Made by a program: the position numbers and the translations under genes | Part shown: positions 51,742-61,939 of the stretch, piece by piece | How the letters are laid out: each line of letters starts with the position of its first letter | Numbering within the stretch: position 1 is the first letter of the stretch | NCBI GenBank assembly: GCA_016710065.1 | Contig: JADJLP010000015.1 | Coordinates: 581,113-645,112 of the forward strand | Source: Candidatus Ideonella esbjergensis | Lineage (GTDB): Bacteria > Pseudomonadota > Gammaproteobacteria > Burkholderiales > Burkholderiaceae_C | Direction: 5' to 3' | DNA: 64,000 nt | The notes under the pieces: model-generated | The model's input: only the letters and a program-made list of their open reading frames with translations | Told to the model about the DNA's origin: nothing | Databases searched by the model: none

Positions 51742-52797
51742 TCACTGAGCACGAAAGTAGAGCTTGACATCCACCGCTTTATCAGCCGAATAAGCATGGG
51801 ACAGCGGCTTTCCGATATAACTCTGATATGGCTTTCCATAAAGAAACGAGGCGGAATTTGGCACGTTAAGTCCCCATGAACCAGATGGGGTAAGCGGTCC
51901 AGGTAATACGAGCGCCACATGTCCATTGGGCTTGTCAGGCCGCACCGCCAAAACTGCATATCCGAGCGATGCAAGCTCGGACGCTCTCCCTAGATTTTCC
52001 TGAGATCTGGCCCGCCAATTTCAACCCACCCAGCTCTGCCGGTCATAAGTGCGGTTACTATATCGTTCGCCAAGAGGTATTCCTGCGGTGCACTGATCTT
52101 GAAGTCAGTGTATCCCCATATGCGTTCAAGCGCTTGACCTACAAATCGATTGCAAGGGCTCAAATCGTCGATGGCGACCTGACACTTGCTCTGCTGATTC
52201 AGAAACCACTCAATATCAGATGGAGCCACCCGAGAACCAGAACTTGTGATTATGGACTCCAAGCTTGATTTGGCGGCGGTGTGGACCCTCTTCCTAATGA
52301 AATCATGTTCAGTTGCAGGGGCAGCGTTAATCAATTGCGCCAACAAAAACAGCGGATTCCTGGTTATACGTGAGCTGCGATCGGTCGCCTCAAGTCCCGA
52401 CGCCAGATCCTCCGTCGTTTTGCATCCACTTCAAAACTGCCTTGGCGAGCAATTTGACACGCCACTCTGCCGCATCAAGGTACCCATTTGAGGCGGCATT
52501 TGTTTTGGCTTCGATGCGACTGTATACTGCAGCCCGAACTCGGTTCAATGTGTTTGGCTTTGCCTGTGGATAGATCGTAATCTTATGCTGGGGTTTTTGC
52601 GCAAGACCGTTGTCAACTACGCGCTTAGCCCAATCGTCGAACGCCCTCGCGAGTAGCTGCTCAATGTCGTTCGCCGAAGGCGCGATCGTCGGCGCGAGTT
52701 GCATCCAACCAGAGAACTCGCGTCTCATCCTCACGCCGCGCACCAGTGCATCCAATTGATCCAATTGCCGGCGAACTAATGCTGGCGGAACAACCAC
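51742..52797 (-). pseudogene. Cys/His amidase-like protein broken by two frameshifts
   Basis: Three frames read as one protein. Frame 1 (52797-52390, GTG start, 135 residues): helical N-terminal region. Frame 2 (open from about 52430 to 51990): contains DLSPCNRFVGQALERIWG, a Cys at the head of a helix. Frame 3 (to 51742): RASELASLGYAVLAVRPD then NGHVALVLPGP, and a C-terminus with GLNVPNSASF. The Cys helix followed by GHVALV matches papain/NlpC-like peptidoglycan amidases, including interbacterial effectors. AT-richer than its surroundings. Shifts lie near 52400 and 51995. Could be a sequencing error in an intact gene. Confidence 0.55.
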
Positions 52798-52808
52798 ATC
52801 AGGAGATG

Positions 52809-53225
52809 TCAGCGCCAGAGAGTAGTTGAGAGAGTGTGCTCGATTGAAGAGGATTGGCTAAATCCACCGACAGCTCCAAAGTTCACTCCCAAGCCCAATC
52901 CGAGTCGTGGATCACCGTTTTCAACGGCCTTCGCGAAGTCGAGTAAGGCACGCCTCTCTGCGAAAGAGCTGACCAGCCCACTAATTCCTGTGCTAGCTAG
53001 ATCGGAAAGCTTCGCAGCCGCTGAATTCGGCTTATTAGCGCATGAGCCGATGCAGTTCCATGACTTACTACCGCCGATTCCTATGTCTGGACCAGTACCA
53101 ACAACGAAGAGTTCTTCAAAATCAAGCTGAACTACAGCTTTTTCTAGTTGAGCATGCACCTTTGACCATGCTACCAGGCATGCAGCCATCGCAACCGTAG
53201 ACGCAAGTTTCTTGATGCGCCTCAT
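52809..53225 (-). CDS. Exported hypothetical protein of the amidase cassette
   Basis: 138 residues from the ATG at 53225, sharing TAATG with the upstream stop. Signal peptide about 1-25 (STVAMAACLVAWSKVHAQ). Two Cys close together (WNCIGSC) suggest a periplasmic disulfide. Glycine-rich end (LGLGLGVNFGAVGGFS). No family recognised. Its position directly before the amidase-like gene and its export make it a candidate periplasmic immunity or partner protein. Confidence 0.6.
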   Translation of the reverse strand: MRRIKKLASTVAMAACLVAWSKVHAQLEKAVVQLDFEELFVVGTGPDIGIGGSKSWNCIGSCANKPNSAAAKLSDLASTGISGLVSSFAERRALLDFAKAVENGDPRLGLGLGVNFGAVGGFSQSSSIEHTLSTTLWR

Positions 53226-53962
53226 TATCTGCCTCTCAGTAGCCACTGCAAGTGCTCAAGCTCATTTATTGACTCCGAGACGGCAGCGTACGCTTGACGC
53301 CGGGGCGCATTGTTTTTAGTGAATATCGAGTCGCCACTTAGCGATTTTAATCGTTGATTCAGGATAACTAAACCATTGGATGCTGCGTCCTGGCAATCAT
53401 TGGCATTAATATCGGAATCGCTGGATAAACCAAAGGTTGGTAGGCAACGTATCGCCACGTCAGCCGAAATCAATGAAGCCATACTTGCAGCTATTGACAG
53501 ACTAACCCGCTCTCGAGTCAACTTATTTTCAGCCAGTGTGAGCACATATCTTTCGTGCTCCGTAATGGCTTTTCGCGATTGATCAATGACAGTACGCAAT
53601 AACGTTATGCAACCAGACTTCTTGATGGCTATCACTTCAAGAATGCAATTTCTAGTGTCTTCGAGCGTCTTTGACGAACTGATTCGGATCTGCGAAAGGG
53701 GTCGCACAATTCGCCACTCTCCGGAAACCTCCCGGAGCTGTTGATTGATGGCGGTGAGCCTCTCATTGCTTTGTCTGAAGACTTCCTCCTGTCTTGCGAT
53801 GGGGTCGTCTATCGCAGCTCCAGCGTTGGTGGAAACCGCCAAAAAGCACAAGAGCACCGTAGCGAACGATCCGCTCCTCACGGCGCCGCCGCTATGCGGC
53901 CTCACGACGCTTCTGCGCAGGGCGTGCGCGACCAAGTCATGGAACCCTCCAAATCCCAGCAA
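53225..53962 (-). CDS. Exported hypothetical protein, first gene of the cassette
   Basis: 245 residues as given, although a later start is possible. Hydrophobic export segment near 30-48 (FATVLLCFLAVSTNAGAA), then a long helical region (RQEEVFRQSNERLTAINQQLREV) with several paired Cys (NCILEV, GCITLL, RCLPTF, NDCQDA). Likely periplasmic. No family recognised. Overlaps the 138-residue gene by its stop codon. Confidence 0.6.
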   Translation of the reverse strand: MLGFGGFHDLVAHALRRSVVRPHSGGAVRSGSFATVLLCFLAVSTNAGAAIDDPIARQEEVFRQSNERLTAINQQLREVSGEWRIVRPLSQIRISSSKTLEDTRNCILEVIAIKKSGCITLLRTVIDQSRKAITEHERYVLTLAENKLTRERVSLSIAASMASLISADVAIRCLPTFGLSSDSDINANDCQDAASNGLVILNQRLKSLSGDSIFTKNNAPRRQAYAAVSESINELEHLQWLLRGR

Positions 53963-54044
53963 CGGTCACCCCGTCGAATGGACTTCCACGTGCAACTTGA
54001 TCCTGCTGATGGCATGCTGCGTCCGGTGCGACCTAGATGCTCAA

Positions 54045-54995
54045 CTATGGAGCAACTAAGCCGCTTGCGGAAGGTGGAATAACTAGTCGGCCCTGCAAAA
54101 TCCATTCGCCGTCCCATTGAAGCCGAAGGCGAAGCAGGCTCAAAGAAGCCGGCCCGATGCCCAGCCGCAGAATCGCGTGCATCAGCCAGCGCAGGTTGTG
54201 GCCGGCCGCGCAACTCACCGCGTGCAGTGCGTCGGCCAGCGAGCCTTGCAGCCAGCAGCGATCCATTCGGTGGTCGGACTTCAGGTGCCCGATTGCCGGC
54301 TCGTCCGCTTGGCGCCGCTTGAGCCAGCGCTTTTGCTGCAGCGTGAGGCTGTTGAACTTGCCGCGGTGGATGATGTGGTGAGCGGGGTTGTCAGCATCCA
54401 CGCCCCGGAATCCCGGGTCGGCGATGATGGTCTTGAACGTGACGTTCACCACCTGAGTAATGTTCTTGGCCTGCTCCATCAAGGCGCTGAGAATGTGCCC
54501 GTCGAACGGGTTGCCGGGGAAGGTCCTCGCTGCGACCATCAGCCCGTGGCCGTGGGTGACCACCACGGCGCTCTTGACGCCGAACTCGTAGGGCTTGCGC
54601 GCCTTGCCCTTGCCGATGCACTCCACTTCCGGTGCGTGCAGCGCGTACAGCTTGTTCTTGTCGTGATGCTGCTGGGTGCGTATGCGCTCGGCGCGTTGCA
54701 GCCACATCGTCAGCTCGGCGTGCGCCTTGGCGCTGGCAGCCACGTAATCGGCCGCAGTCAGCTTGCGCTGCACTTCCCGCATGACCACACCCAGGATCGT
54801 TCGCTGGCGTTTGACGGTGTGCTTGAGGCTTCGCATCTGCTTGGCGTGGGCGTAGCCGCCGGCCTTGCGGCGCAGCGTCTTGCCCTCCTGCGCATAGGTA
54901 AAGCCGCCGTTCAGGGGCTCGTTGCAGTCCCACTTAAGGGCTCGGGTCGAGCGGCCGCTTGTGGCCGAGTCCGGGTCTACGTTGAGTTCAAAGCA
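54045..54995 (-). pseudogene. IS5-family transposase, N-terminally truncated
   Basis: C-terminal part of a DDE transposase: KPYEFGVKSAVVVTHGHGL, TIIADPGFRGVDADNPAH (second Asp region), DEPAIGHLKSDHRMDRCWL (Glu region), then CAAGHNLRWLMHAI. Residues before MRSLKHTVKRQ are open but include a run (RALKWDCNEPLNGGFTYAQ) not typical of these enzymes, so the start is lost or fused. The frame runs through a likely terminal repeat (TGCAGGGCCGACTA) into flanking DNA. No intact IS is present. Confidence 0.7.
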
Positions 54996-55029
54996 AGCAG
55001 ACCTTCGCTATTGATTCCACTGCGTTGAC

Positions 55030-55356
55030 GGTCAGCTACCTGGCGCGTCCGCGAACGGGCAGTCCCGGCCATAAGCAGCCGTCCACAGGTGGCAGCTTTC
55101 GGAATGGCTCTAGGTGGCGGCGCGTCAGCCCACTAAATTCATCCAGTTGATCGGGCTGCGCACTGCAGCACCCCCAACCCGGAGAATGTGGGTCTAGAAA
55201 TAGGCATATGATTCCCTGGCAGGTGATCGACCGCGATAGAACACCTGCCACTTCGCATCCATCTGTCGTTGGGTCAATCAATCAATCACTTGCTGCTTGC
55301 CTTCGCCACAAGTGGTTGCCTCAGCCTACACCACTAGCAAGCCCCCTTTCACACCG
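55030..55356. other. Non-coding gap
   Basis: Between the transposase remnant and the S9 peptidase 3' end. Short open frames only; no structured element or promoter can be supported. Confidence 0.4.
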
Positions 55357-57591
55357 TCAGTCGCGCTGGCTCAGGTGGTGCCAGAGGAAAGCATAGGTGT
55401 CCGCGTTCTCTTCCAGTTGCTGCTCGCGGGTGTTGCCGATGCCATGGCCAGCCGCATAGTCCAGCCGCAGCCACACTGGCGAATCGCCCTGGCGCGCGGC
55501 CATCAGTCGGGCAGCGAACTTCAGGCTTTCCCACACCGCCACTCGCGGGTCGTTGACGCCGTGCGGCAGCAACACCGGCGGGTAGCGCACACCATCGTTC
55601 ACGTGGGCATAGAACTCATCGCCAGCAGGCCGCGGAAACCCTCTTCGGTGGCAACCGAACCGAACTCGGGGATGTTGGGCGGCCCGTTGGGCTCGGCTTC
55701 GAAGCGCAAGCCGTCATGCACGCCCACCGCGGGCACCACGGCACCAAACAGATCGGGCCGCGCGGTCAGCACCCGTCCGGCCAACATGCCGCCAGCGCTG
55801 CGCCCGCTGAAGCCCAGTTGACTGGGCCGCGTCCAGCCCTGAGCAACCAGGTATTCGGCACAGGCGATCACGTCCAGCCATGTGTTGACCTTGCGGATGC
55901 CCTTGCCGGCCAAGTACCAGTCGTTGCCGAACACGCCGCTGCCGCGCGGGTTGGCGAAGGCCAGCACTCCGCCGCGTTCCAGCCAGGCCAGGCGCTCGCG
56001 CCGGTGGTTCGGTTCGATGGTGAAACCATAGGAGGCATAGGCACTCAGCCACACCGGATTGCGGCCGTCGCGCTTGACGTCTCGGCGGTGGATCAGGCTC
56101 ATCGGCACCATCGCGCCGTCGTGGCTACGCACCATCACCTCGGTGGTGCTCAGGTTGGCTGCGGCGTCGTCAACCACCTGCGCGGGCAGGCCCAGGTCGC
56201 GCACCTTGCCGTCGGCCTGCACCTGCAGGTAACGCAGGCTCTCCGTCCAGCCCTGCACGCCGATCACCAGGCCGTCCTGCTGGCTGCTCCACGCGTCGCG
56301 GCCCCAGCCGGAGTCGATGTAGATCTGGCCTGCCACAGGCAGGGCCACCGGCTCGAAGTGCGCGTCCGGCCGGTAGGCCCGTCGCAGCAGCAAGTTGACG
56401 TTGCCCTCGCGGACCAACACCCAAAGGGCATCGCGGCCGGCCACCACCCGTTGCACCACACGTTCCGAGGCCGGCAGAAGCAGCCGCGGCGAGGCGCCGG
56501 GCTGACTGAGGTCGTGAACCAGCACTTGCTGCCGGGGCGCCCCCTGATGGCTCACAACGTACAGCTCATTGCCGCGCACCGCGTAGTCCACCACGCCGTC
56601 GGCCATGCCCACCACCGGGGTCCAGCGCGTGCCGGGGTCGCGCAACTGCCCCCACGGGCCGGTGTAGAGCGCCAGCTCATTCGCCACGCCGTTGCCAACC
56701 AACACCAGGACCCGGTCTGTGCCCGGGATGCGTCGCGCCAGCACGTCGCCATCGCGGCCCGGATTCAGACCGGGCCAGGCGCGACCGGTTAGGGTCTCGT
56801 CCTGTGCTTGATGGCCGTCCCGCGGCACGGTGATCAGGGCTAGGTCGGAGTCGCGGTACTTGTCCAGCTCGGTGCGACCCGGCCCAGGCGGCTGCAGGCG
56901 ATCCATGCTGAACTGATGGTCGTCCTGCCAACTGGGCAGGCCGGCACGCGGCAGCGGGCCCAGCACGGTGCGGCCGGTGGCGGTGTCCACCACGTAGAGC
57001 GAGGCGTCCTCCGAGCCCCGCAGCCGACACAAGCACCCCCACATGCACCCCGTGTGGCGAGGCGCTGAAGCCGTTGATCGCCCGCGGCGCTTCCTCGACG
57101 CTACCAGGCAGGCGCACCGCCATCGGGTCGAACAGCAGGCGCGCCTGGGTCTCGCCAGGGCGACGCCACATCAACTGGAACTGGCGGTCCTGTGTTCCGC
57201 GTCGCAGATAGAACAGGCTGCCGTTATTGCGGGCCTGCACCCGGTTGATGTTTTCGCTGCCGCCTTGTTCCAGCGCCTCCAGCCTGGCGCGGAAGGCGGC
57301 GCGCTCGGGCAGCGCCTGCAGAGCGCGGTGTGCATAGTCGCTGTGTGCCTTCATCCAGGCCTGCACCTCGGGCGAGGTGGTGGCCTCCATGTAACGGTAT
57401 GGGTCGCTCACCTGAACGCCGAAATGCGTGTCCATCACCGGGCGCACAGGAGCCACGGGCAGCCCATCGGCGGCGGCACCGGCGCCCGTCATGACCAGGG
57501 CCAGCAGGCTCGCAGCACGCCCCATCGTCCCCACAGCGGACAGACACGGGCCCCAAAGCCCTCGGCCGGCGCCGATTTCAACCATCGTCAT
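55357..57591 (-). pseudogene. Prolyl oligopeptidase (S9), two frameshifts
   Basis: Three consecutive frames give one ~730-residue exported S9 peptidase. N-terminal frame: signal peptide (MGRAASLLALVMTGAGAAA) and the PREP start VSDPYRYME. Middle frame (to 55599): propeller, then the catalytic Ser in GFSGRSAGGML. Last frame: YPPVLLPHGVNDPRV (Asp) and AAGHG (His). Shifts lie near 57030 and 55610. All catalytic residues survive, so this is recent decay or a base-calling problem. Confidence 0.85.
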
Positions 57592-57692
57592 CAGGCTTCT
57601 CCCGGCGCGACACCTTGCGCACCCCCAACGCATTTCACCGACACTGGTACGCGGCCGTCAATCTTGATCAAGCCAATCAACTCAAGCATGCC

Positions 57693-58913
57693 ATGTCCGC
57701 CAACCCGCCCCGGCCCACCGGTGAACTGCTGAGCGCCGACGAAGCCGCTGCCCGGCTGGGCGTGCGCAAGGCCACCCTCTACGCCTATGCCAGCCGGGGT
57801 CTGCTGACGCCGCTGGCGGATCCCACACACCCCAAGCGCAGCCGCTATTTGGCCGAGGATGTGGATCGGCTGAAAGACGCAGCCCGGGCAAATCGCCAGC
57901 CGGCTTCTGAGAGCGCGCGCACCTTGTACGAGGGCCGGCCGTTGGTGGACACCGCGCTGACCGGCTGGGTCGGCGGCCAATGGGTGATTCGCGGTGAGCC
58001 GCTGGTGCCCTGGTCTGCCCATGCCACCCTGGAGCAGACCGCCGCACTGTTGTGGCAGGTGCCCGAGGCGGTGGCCTTTGGCGGACCACCCCCGCAGTTG
58101 TCGGCCCTGTGGCACCAAACGGCCGCCGAGTTGCGGCGAGCCGACCCGCAGTCTCGCGCGATGGCGTTGTGGTCTTTGGCCTTGCCGCACCTGGCCGGCA
58201 ATGTAGGCCTGACAGGCGACGCGCTGGCCGTGGCGCTTGGTCAGCACTTACGCGTGGCCTTCGCCTGTTTCCTGGGGCAGTCGCCCAGCGCCTTGCCGTT
58301 GCACGAGCAGATGGCCCAGGCCTGGGGGCTGCCGGCCAGCCGCCACGCGGCGTTGCGCCAGACCCTGGTGCTGTGCGCGGACACACTGCTCAACCTGAGT
58401 AGCCTGTCCAGCCGCATGATCGCCTCGGCACAGGGCAGCTTGGCCGCCTGCCTGCTGGCCGGCATGAACTACGGCTTCATCCGCTTGAGTGGCGGTGAAT
58501 TCGAGGCGGTGGAAGCCCTGTTTGACGCGGTGCTGGCCAGCGGCGATCCAGCTGCGGTGGCCGCCGCTTACCGCGCCCGTGGCGAGGTGCTGCCCGGATT
58601 CAATCACCCGATGCTGGTGCAGGGCGATCCCCGGGCTGCAGCACTGGTGGCCCTGGCCACCTCGCTTGGCTCACCGGCCCAGCAGTGGGTGGCACCGATG
58701 GCTCAGGCGCACCAACTGCACCCGGCGCTGGACTTCGGGCTGGTGGCGGTGCGCCGTGCAGTGGAGGGCCCTCGCGACGCAGCGCTCACCTTGGTTGACG
58801 CCGCTCGATGCGCAGGGCTGCTGGCCCACGTCCTGGAGCAGCGCCAAAACGTCGCGCGGATGTGGGTTCAGGCAAGGTATGTGGGGCCACCGCCCATCTG
58901 CAGATCCGACTAA
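57693..58913 (+). CDS. MerR-HTH fused to a non-catalytic citrate-synthase-like domain
   Basis: 406 residues from the ATG at 57693. Residues 12-60 are a MerR-type HTH (SADEAAARLGVRKATLYAYASRGLL). Residues about 75-400 follow the citrate synthase fold (LWQVPEAV, PGFNHPML at 301-308, LDFGLVAVRRAVEG). The active-site regions are changed: FIRLSGGEF (262-270) replaces the PLHGG loop and ADTLLNLSS (229-237) the other histidine block, so catalysis is unlikely although the third block keeps a His. Possibly a ligand-sensing regulator that binds acetyl-CoA or citrate. Divergent from the S9 gene. Confidence 0.8.
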   Translation: MSANPPRPTGELLSADEAAARLGVRKATLYAYASRGLLTPLADPTHPKRSRYLAEDVDRLKDAARANRQPASESARTLYEGRPLVDTALTGWVGGQWVIRGEPLVPWSAHATLEQTAALLWQVPEAVAFGGPPPQLSALWHQTAAELRRADPQSRAMALWSLALPHLAGNVGLTGDALAVALGQHLRVAFACFLGQSPSALPLHEQMAQAWGLPASRHAALRQTLVLCADTLLNLSSLSSRMIASAQGSLAACLLAGMNYGFIRLSGGEFEAVEALFDAVLASGDPAAVAAAYRARGEVLPGFNHPMLVQGDPRAAALVALATSLGSPAQQWVAPMAQAHQLHPALDFGLVAVRRAVEGPRDAALTLVDAARCAGLLAHVLEQRQNVARMWVQARYVGPPPICRSD

Positions 58914-59380
58914 GAACTTCGCAGGTGTTGGCGGGCAGCCAAGGACAGACGCACTCCGCCGGATGAATTAGAGACGCTCAAGTCGAGGTAGGGAGATCGC
59001 CGAATGTCGGGCAAACAATGTGATGCCTTGGAATTCCGGTGCCGGCCAAGTCCCGACTTTGGTGACCGTCAGCTTGAGGGCATCCAGTCCAGCGGACTAA
59101 CCCGGATCTTTCACGAAGGCCGCCGGCCTCGCTCGTGAAGCCGCAATCGACGTTGGCAGTTCGTGGGATCTTCATTTGTGGCTAGGTCGGGACCGATGGC
59201 CCGCAAACGTGCTGTCGCGTTCCCGGTTCAGCGGCGCATCGACGCCGGCTTCGTGGTGGCATTCGGGTCGACGTCGGGCTCGACCGGAATTGCGCTGGGC
59301 TAGTCAGTTCTAGGGATGTTTGCTAAGGGGTAAAAGGTTACAACCAACCCGCTCGAAACTCCAACACCTCGGAAAGCCCT
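58914..59380. other. Non-coding gap before the lipoprotein gene
   Basis: 467 bp without a credible gene. It should hold the lipoprotein promoter near 59300-59370, where AT-rich words occur (GGGGTAAAAGG), but no box pair is convincing. Confidence 0.4.
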
Positions 59381-60229
59381 GTGATGACCAATAAGCTCAA
59401 GCCCGCGTTTCGCCTACTTTCGGTGATAGCCCCAATCGCGCTAACCGGTTGTGCCGGTGTTGACTTTTTCCAAGACAAGGCGCTCACGACTTCCACCGGG
59501 ATCCCGATCTATGGCGCCAAGCCGTATCTGCTGGTCGCCCGAACTGGGGCGGAAGCTAAGCCGGTGGAGAGCTCGATCATCTACATCACCGATCCGTCAC
59601 AGGTCATCTACGCCAAGCCCAATTCCGGCTTTGGCTCCGCCAAGCTGTCGCTCAGCTTGAGCGGCGGCCAGATGACGACCTTTGGGCAGGAGACCGACAC
59701 CAAAATCCCAGAAATGCTGACTTCCGTAGCTGGCCTCATTACCGCACGCGCAGGAGCCTCCAAGACGGCCGCCGATGCCGCCGCTGTGCTGGCGGGCATT
59801 TCCACCAAGCAGGCAGCCCCCGCCGCCAAGGACGTCGGTGAAAAGGTCGCGGCCATCTCCAAGGACATTTCAGCGTCCGTGGACAAACTGGACCTCATCG
59901 ACGATCACAAGACGACGCTCAAGTCCGCGGCTGTCGCGCTTTCGAATGCCGGCAGCGTCCTTACTGATCCGACCAAGGCCCCGCAGCACGAGACGCAGTA
60001 CGCGGTCATCAAGGCCCAGCGCGACGCGCTGGGCAAACTGCCGAAGCCTACGACCGCGGGCACGAAGCGCGACGTCGCGCTTCAGAAGGTTCAGGACTGG
60101 GTGGCCGCGCTCGGCGACTTGGTCAAGGCCACCGAGCCCGCGAAGGAACCGCAGCCGGACTTCGAGCTGTATGAAATCGTCCAGGACGCGGGCAAGCCCA
60201 TCTCGCTGCGCCGTGTTATGCCGCAATGA
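59381..60229 (+). CDS. Hypothetical lipoprotein
   Basis: 282 residues; ATG at 59381 (a second ATG follows at once). Lipobox LTGC at about 21-24 ends the signal peptide, so it is lipid-anchored. The mature part has a beta-rich start (IYGAKPYLLVARTG) and a long helical region (KDVGEKVAAISKDISASVDKL). No family recognised. Its stop overlaps the protease gene start (ATGA), indicating coupled expression. Confidence 0.75.
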   Translation: MMTNKLKPAFRLLSVIAPIALTGCAGVDFFQDKALTTSTGIPIYGAKPYLLVARTGAEAKPVESSIIYITDPSQVIYAKPNSGFGSAKLSLSLSGGQMTTFGQETDTKIPEMLTSVAGLITARAGASKTAADAAAVLAGISTKQAAPAAKDVGEKVAAISKDISASVDKLDLIDDHKTTLKSAAVALSNAGSVLTDPTKAPQHETQYAVIKAQRDALGKLPKPTTAGTKRDVALQKVQDWVAALGDLVKATEPAKEPQPDFELYEIVQDAGKPISLRRVMPQ

Positions 60230-61164
60230 CGCGTGAGACCACCAGAAGCCGCGCGAAGGCTCGTGTGAAGGCCGTTGCGGCCTTGCGCGCGCAGCTGGAT
60301 GACCGGGTAGGCAGTCGCACCGACATCCTCGGCTCGATGCTGGCGGTGAAGTTGCAAGGCGGCAGGCCGACCGATCAGATTGGCATCACCTACTTCGTGC
60401 GGGAGAAGGTGGCCAAGTCCGAGCTGAGCCCACGCAAGCGGGTGCCGGCCAGCTTGCGGGTCGGTGATGAGGTCGTGAAGACCGACGTCATCGCCTGGCC
60501 CCGAATGGCCGAACAGGCGACGCAGGTAGCACCAACCATCGTCAGCGATGGCCGAACGCAGGGCACGCTGAGCTGCTTGCACTCAACGGTTCCACGCTCT
60601 TTGGCATCACCTGCGCGCACTGTCTAGAAGGCGTTGACCAGAACCCCGCGACCCCAACAGTTGTCGAGTACTTTGGTGTGGGGCAAGCGGTGGTACCCGA
60701 CAGGGCAGAGCGTCTATCTGGCCTACGCGCCCGGTTCCGCGGCGCCCGGCAACTTCGGCTATCTCGACTGCGGGCTCTTCGAACTGCGACCCGACGCTGG
60801 CAGCGCAGGCGCGTTCCGCCAAACCTCTTAGGGTCGTGACGGACTTGCACTCGCTGGTCACCAGGGCGTCTTCGGGTTCAGTCCGCCCGAGCCGCTCGGC
60901 TCGCCGGCACCGCTACGCAAGGCCTTGGTTGTCGGCGTCGAAGCGGTGGCGATGGGCGAGCGATGCGACGTTGTGCTCAACGTCGATCCACCGGGCACCT
61001 TTCGCGGGGACAGCGGGATTCTGTGGATCACGCAGGATGGCCGAGCCGCGGCGCTACACGCACGGGGAGAGGTGATGGCGGGGGTGCACGGCAGCCGTCT
61101 GACCTCCGCCATGTCTGCCAATCGTGTCGGCGACAGCCTTGGCGTGCAACTGCTGCTGGGGTGA
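60226..61164 (+). pseudogene. Trypsin-like serine protease, several frameshifts
   Basis: Starts with ATG at 60226. Joining frames gives an about 300-residue chymotrypsin-fold protein: His in ITCAHCLEG (CAC at 60618-60620), Asp in LDCGLFEL (GAC at 60766-60768), Ser in FRGDSGILW (about 61006-61018). Shifts lie near 60565, 60680 and 60835. No signal peptide is evident. Sits directly after the lipoprotein gene. Confidence 0.7.
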
Positions 61165-61471
61165 TCACCCAATCAGTGTAGAGGTGGCAGCCATTCCCCT
61201 TTAGCGCAGCGGATCGGCGATGGGCCTCGCGGAAGCTGCCGCGCACCGCGAGGAAGCTGAACTTTGCCCGAGCTCGACGGAGAAGACTCGCATCCACGAA
61301 GGCGAATGCATGCCAGGGGCAAAGATCTTCGACCTTCCGCGCAGCGAGTGACTGCTGACATCCCGTCGATCTGTCGATTACTACTTCCGCTTGGGGTCGG
61401 GTCGTGCCGGCCGCGCGACTCGGGACCAGTCGTCCACGAGGTGAGACCGCACTGCGGCAGCGGCAGGGTCA
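61165..61471. other. Gap between two convergent genes
   Basis: No gene supported. A minus-strand frame (about 61297-61140) reads smoothly (ARAKFSFLAVRGSFREAHRRS) but matches no family I can name and may be a fragment of a mobile element. Confidence 0.35.
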
Positions 61472-61894
61472 GTTGACCACCGCATTGCCGCCGCTCGCAC
61501 CTGCACTGCCCTCAAGGCTGAACGTCAGCTTGGTGGCGCTCACCGTGAGTTGGCCCGCCGGCAGCCACCGGCTCCTAACGCTGCATTGCTGACAAGCAGG
61601 ATCCGGTGGGCGAAGGTTGCCGCCAAGTTATGCCTGACCCCGATGGACCAGGAGTCGTCCAGACCGGGGGACGCGCCCATGAAGCTCATCAGTTCCACAG
61701 AGCTGCGCACTCGAGCACAGCGAGCCAATGTTTCTGCTGAGAGCGGTCCAAGCTTCTTCCGGACGCTCCACGTTAGCTCGGCCGCGCAAGAAGATGTCGG
61801 CGCTACGGAACATCATCGGGTCAACCACCATGCTTAGGCCGCCGTCGGCGAGCAACTTCCAGTCTGCAGGGCGTGCTACGACAATGCTGTTCAT
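61472..61894 (-). pseudogene. Small hypothetical protein, two frameshifts
   Basis: Begins at the ATG at 61894, 46 nt after the large gene's stop. Three frames join into about 138 residues: IVVARPADWKLLADGGLSMVV; SSVELMSFMGASPGLDDSW and FAHRILLVSNAALGAGG; AGQLTVSATKLTFSLEGSAG ending AVVN. Shifts near 61705 and 61560 each need a single base. Codon use over the joined parts is coherent, so it was a real gene, cotranscribed with the large LamG-like gene. Function unknown. Confidence 0.55.
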
Positions 61895-61939
61895 TTCACG
61901 AAGCCAGTTTCTTGTCTCAGCGTGATCACCGATTCCGAC

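Noticed and set aside
53741..54082. Plus-strand 113-codon frame over the cassette promoter
   Set aside because: No ribosome site or family pattern, and overlaps the start of the minus-strand exported protein.
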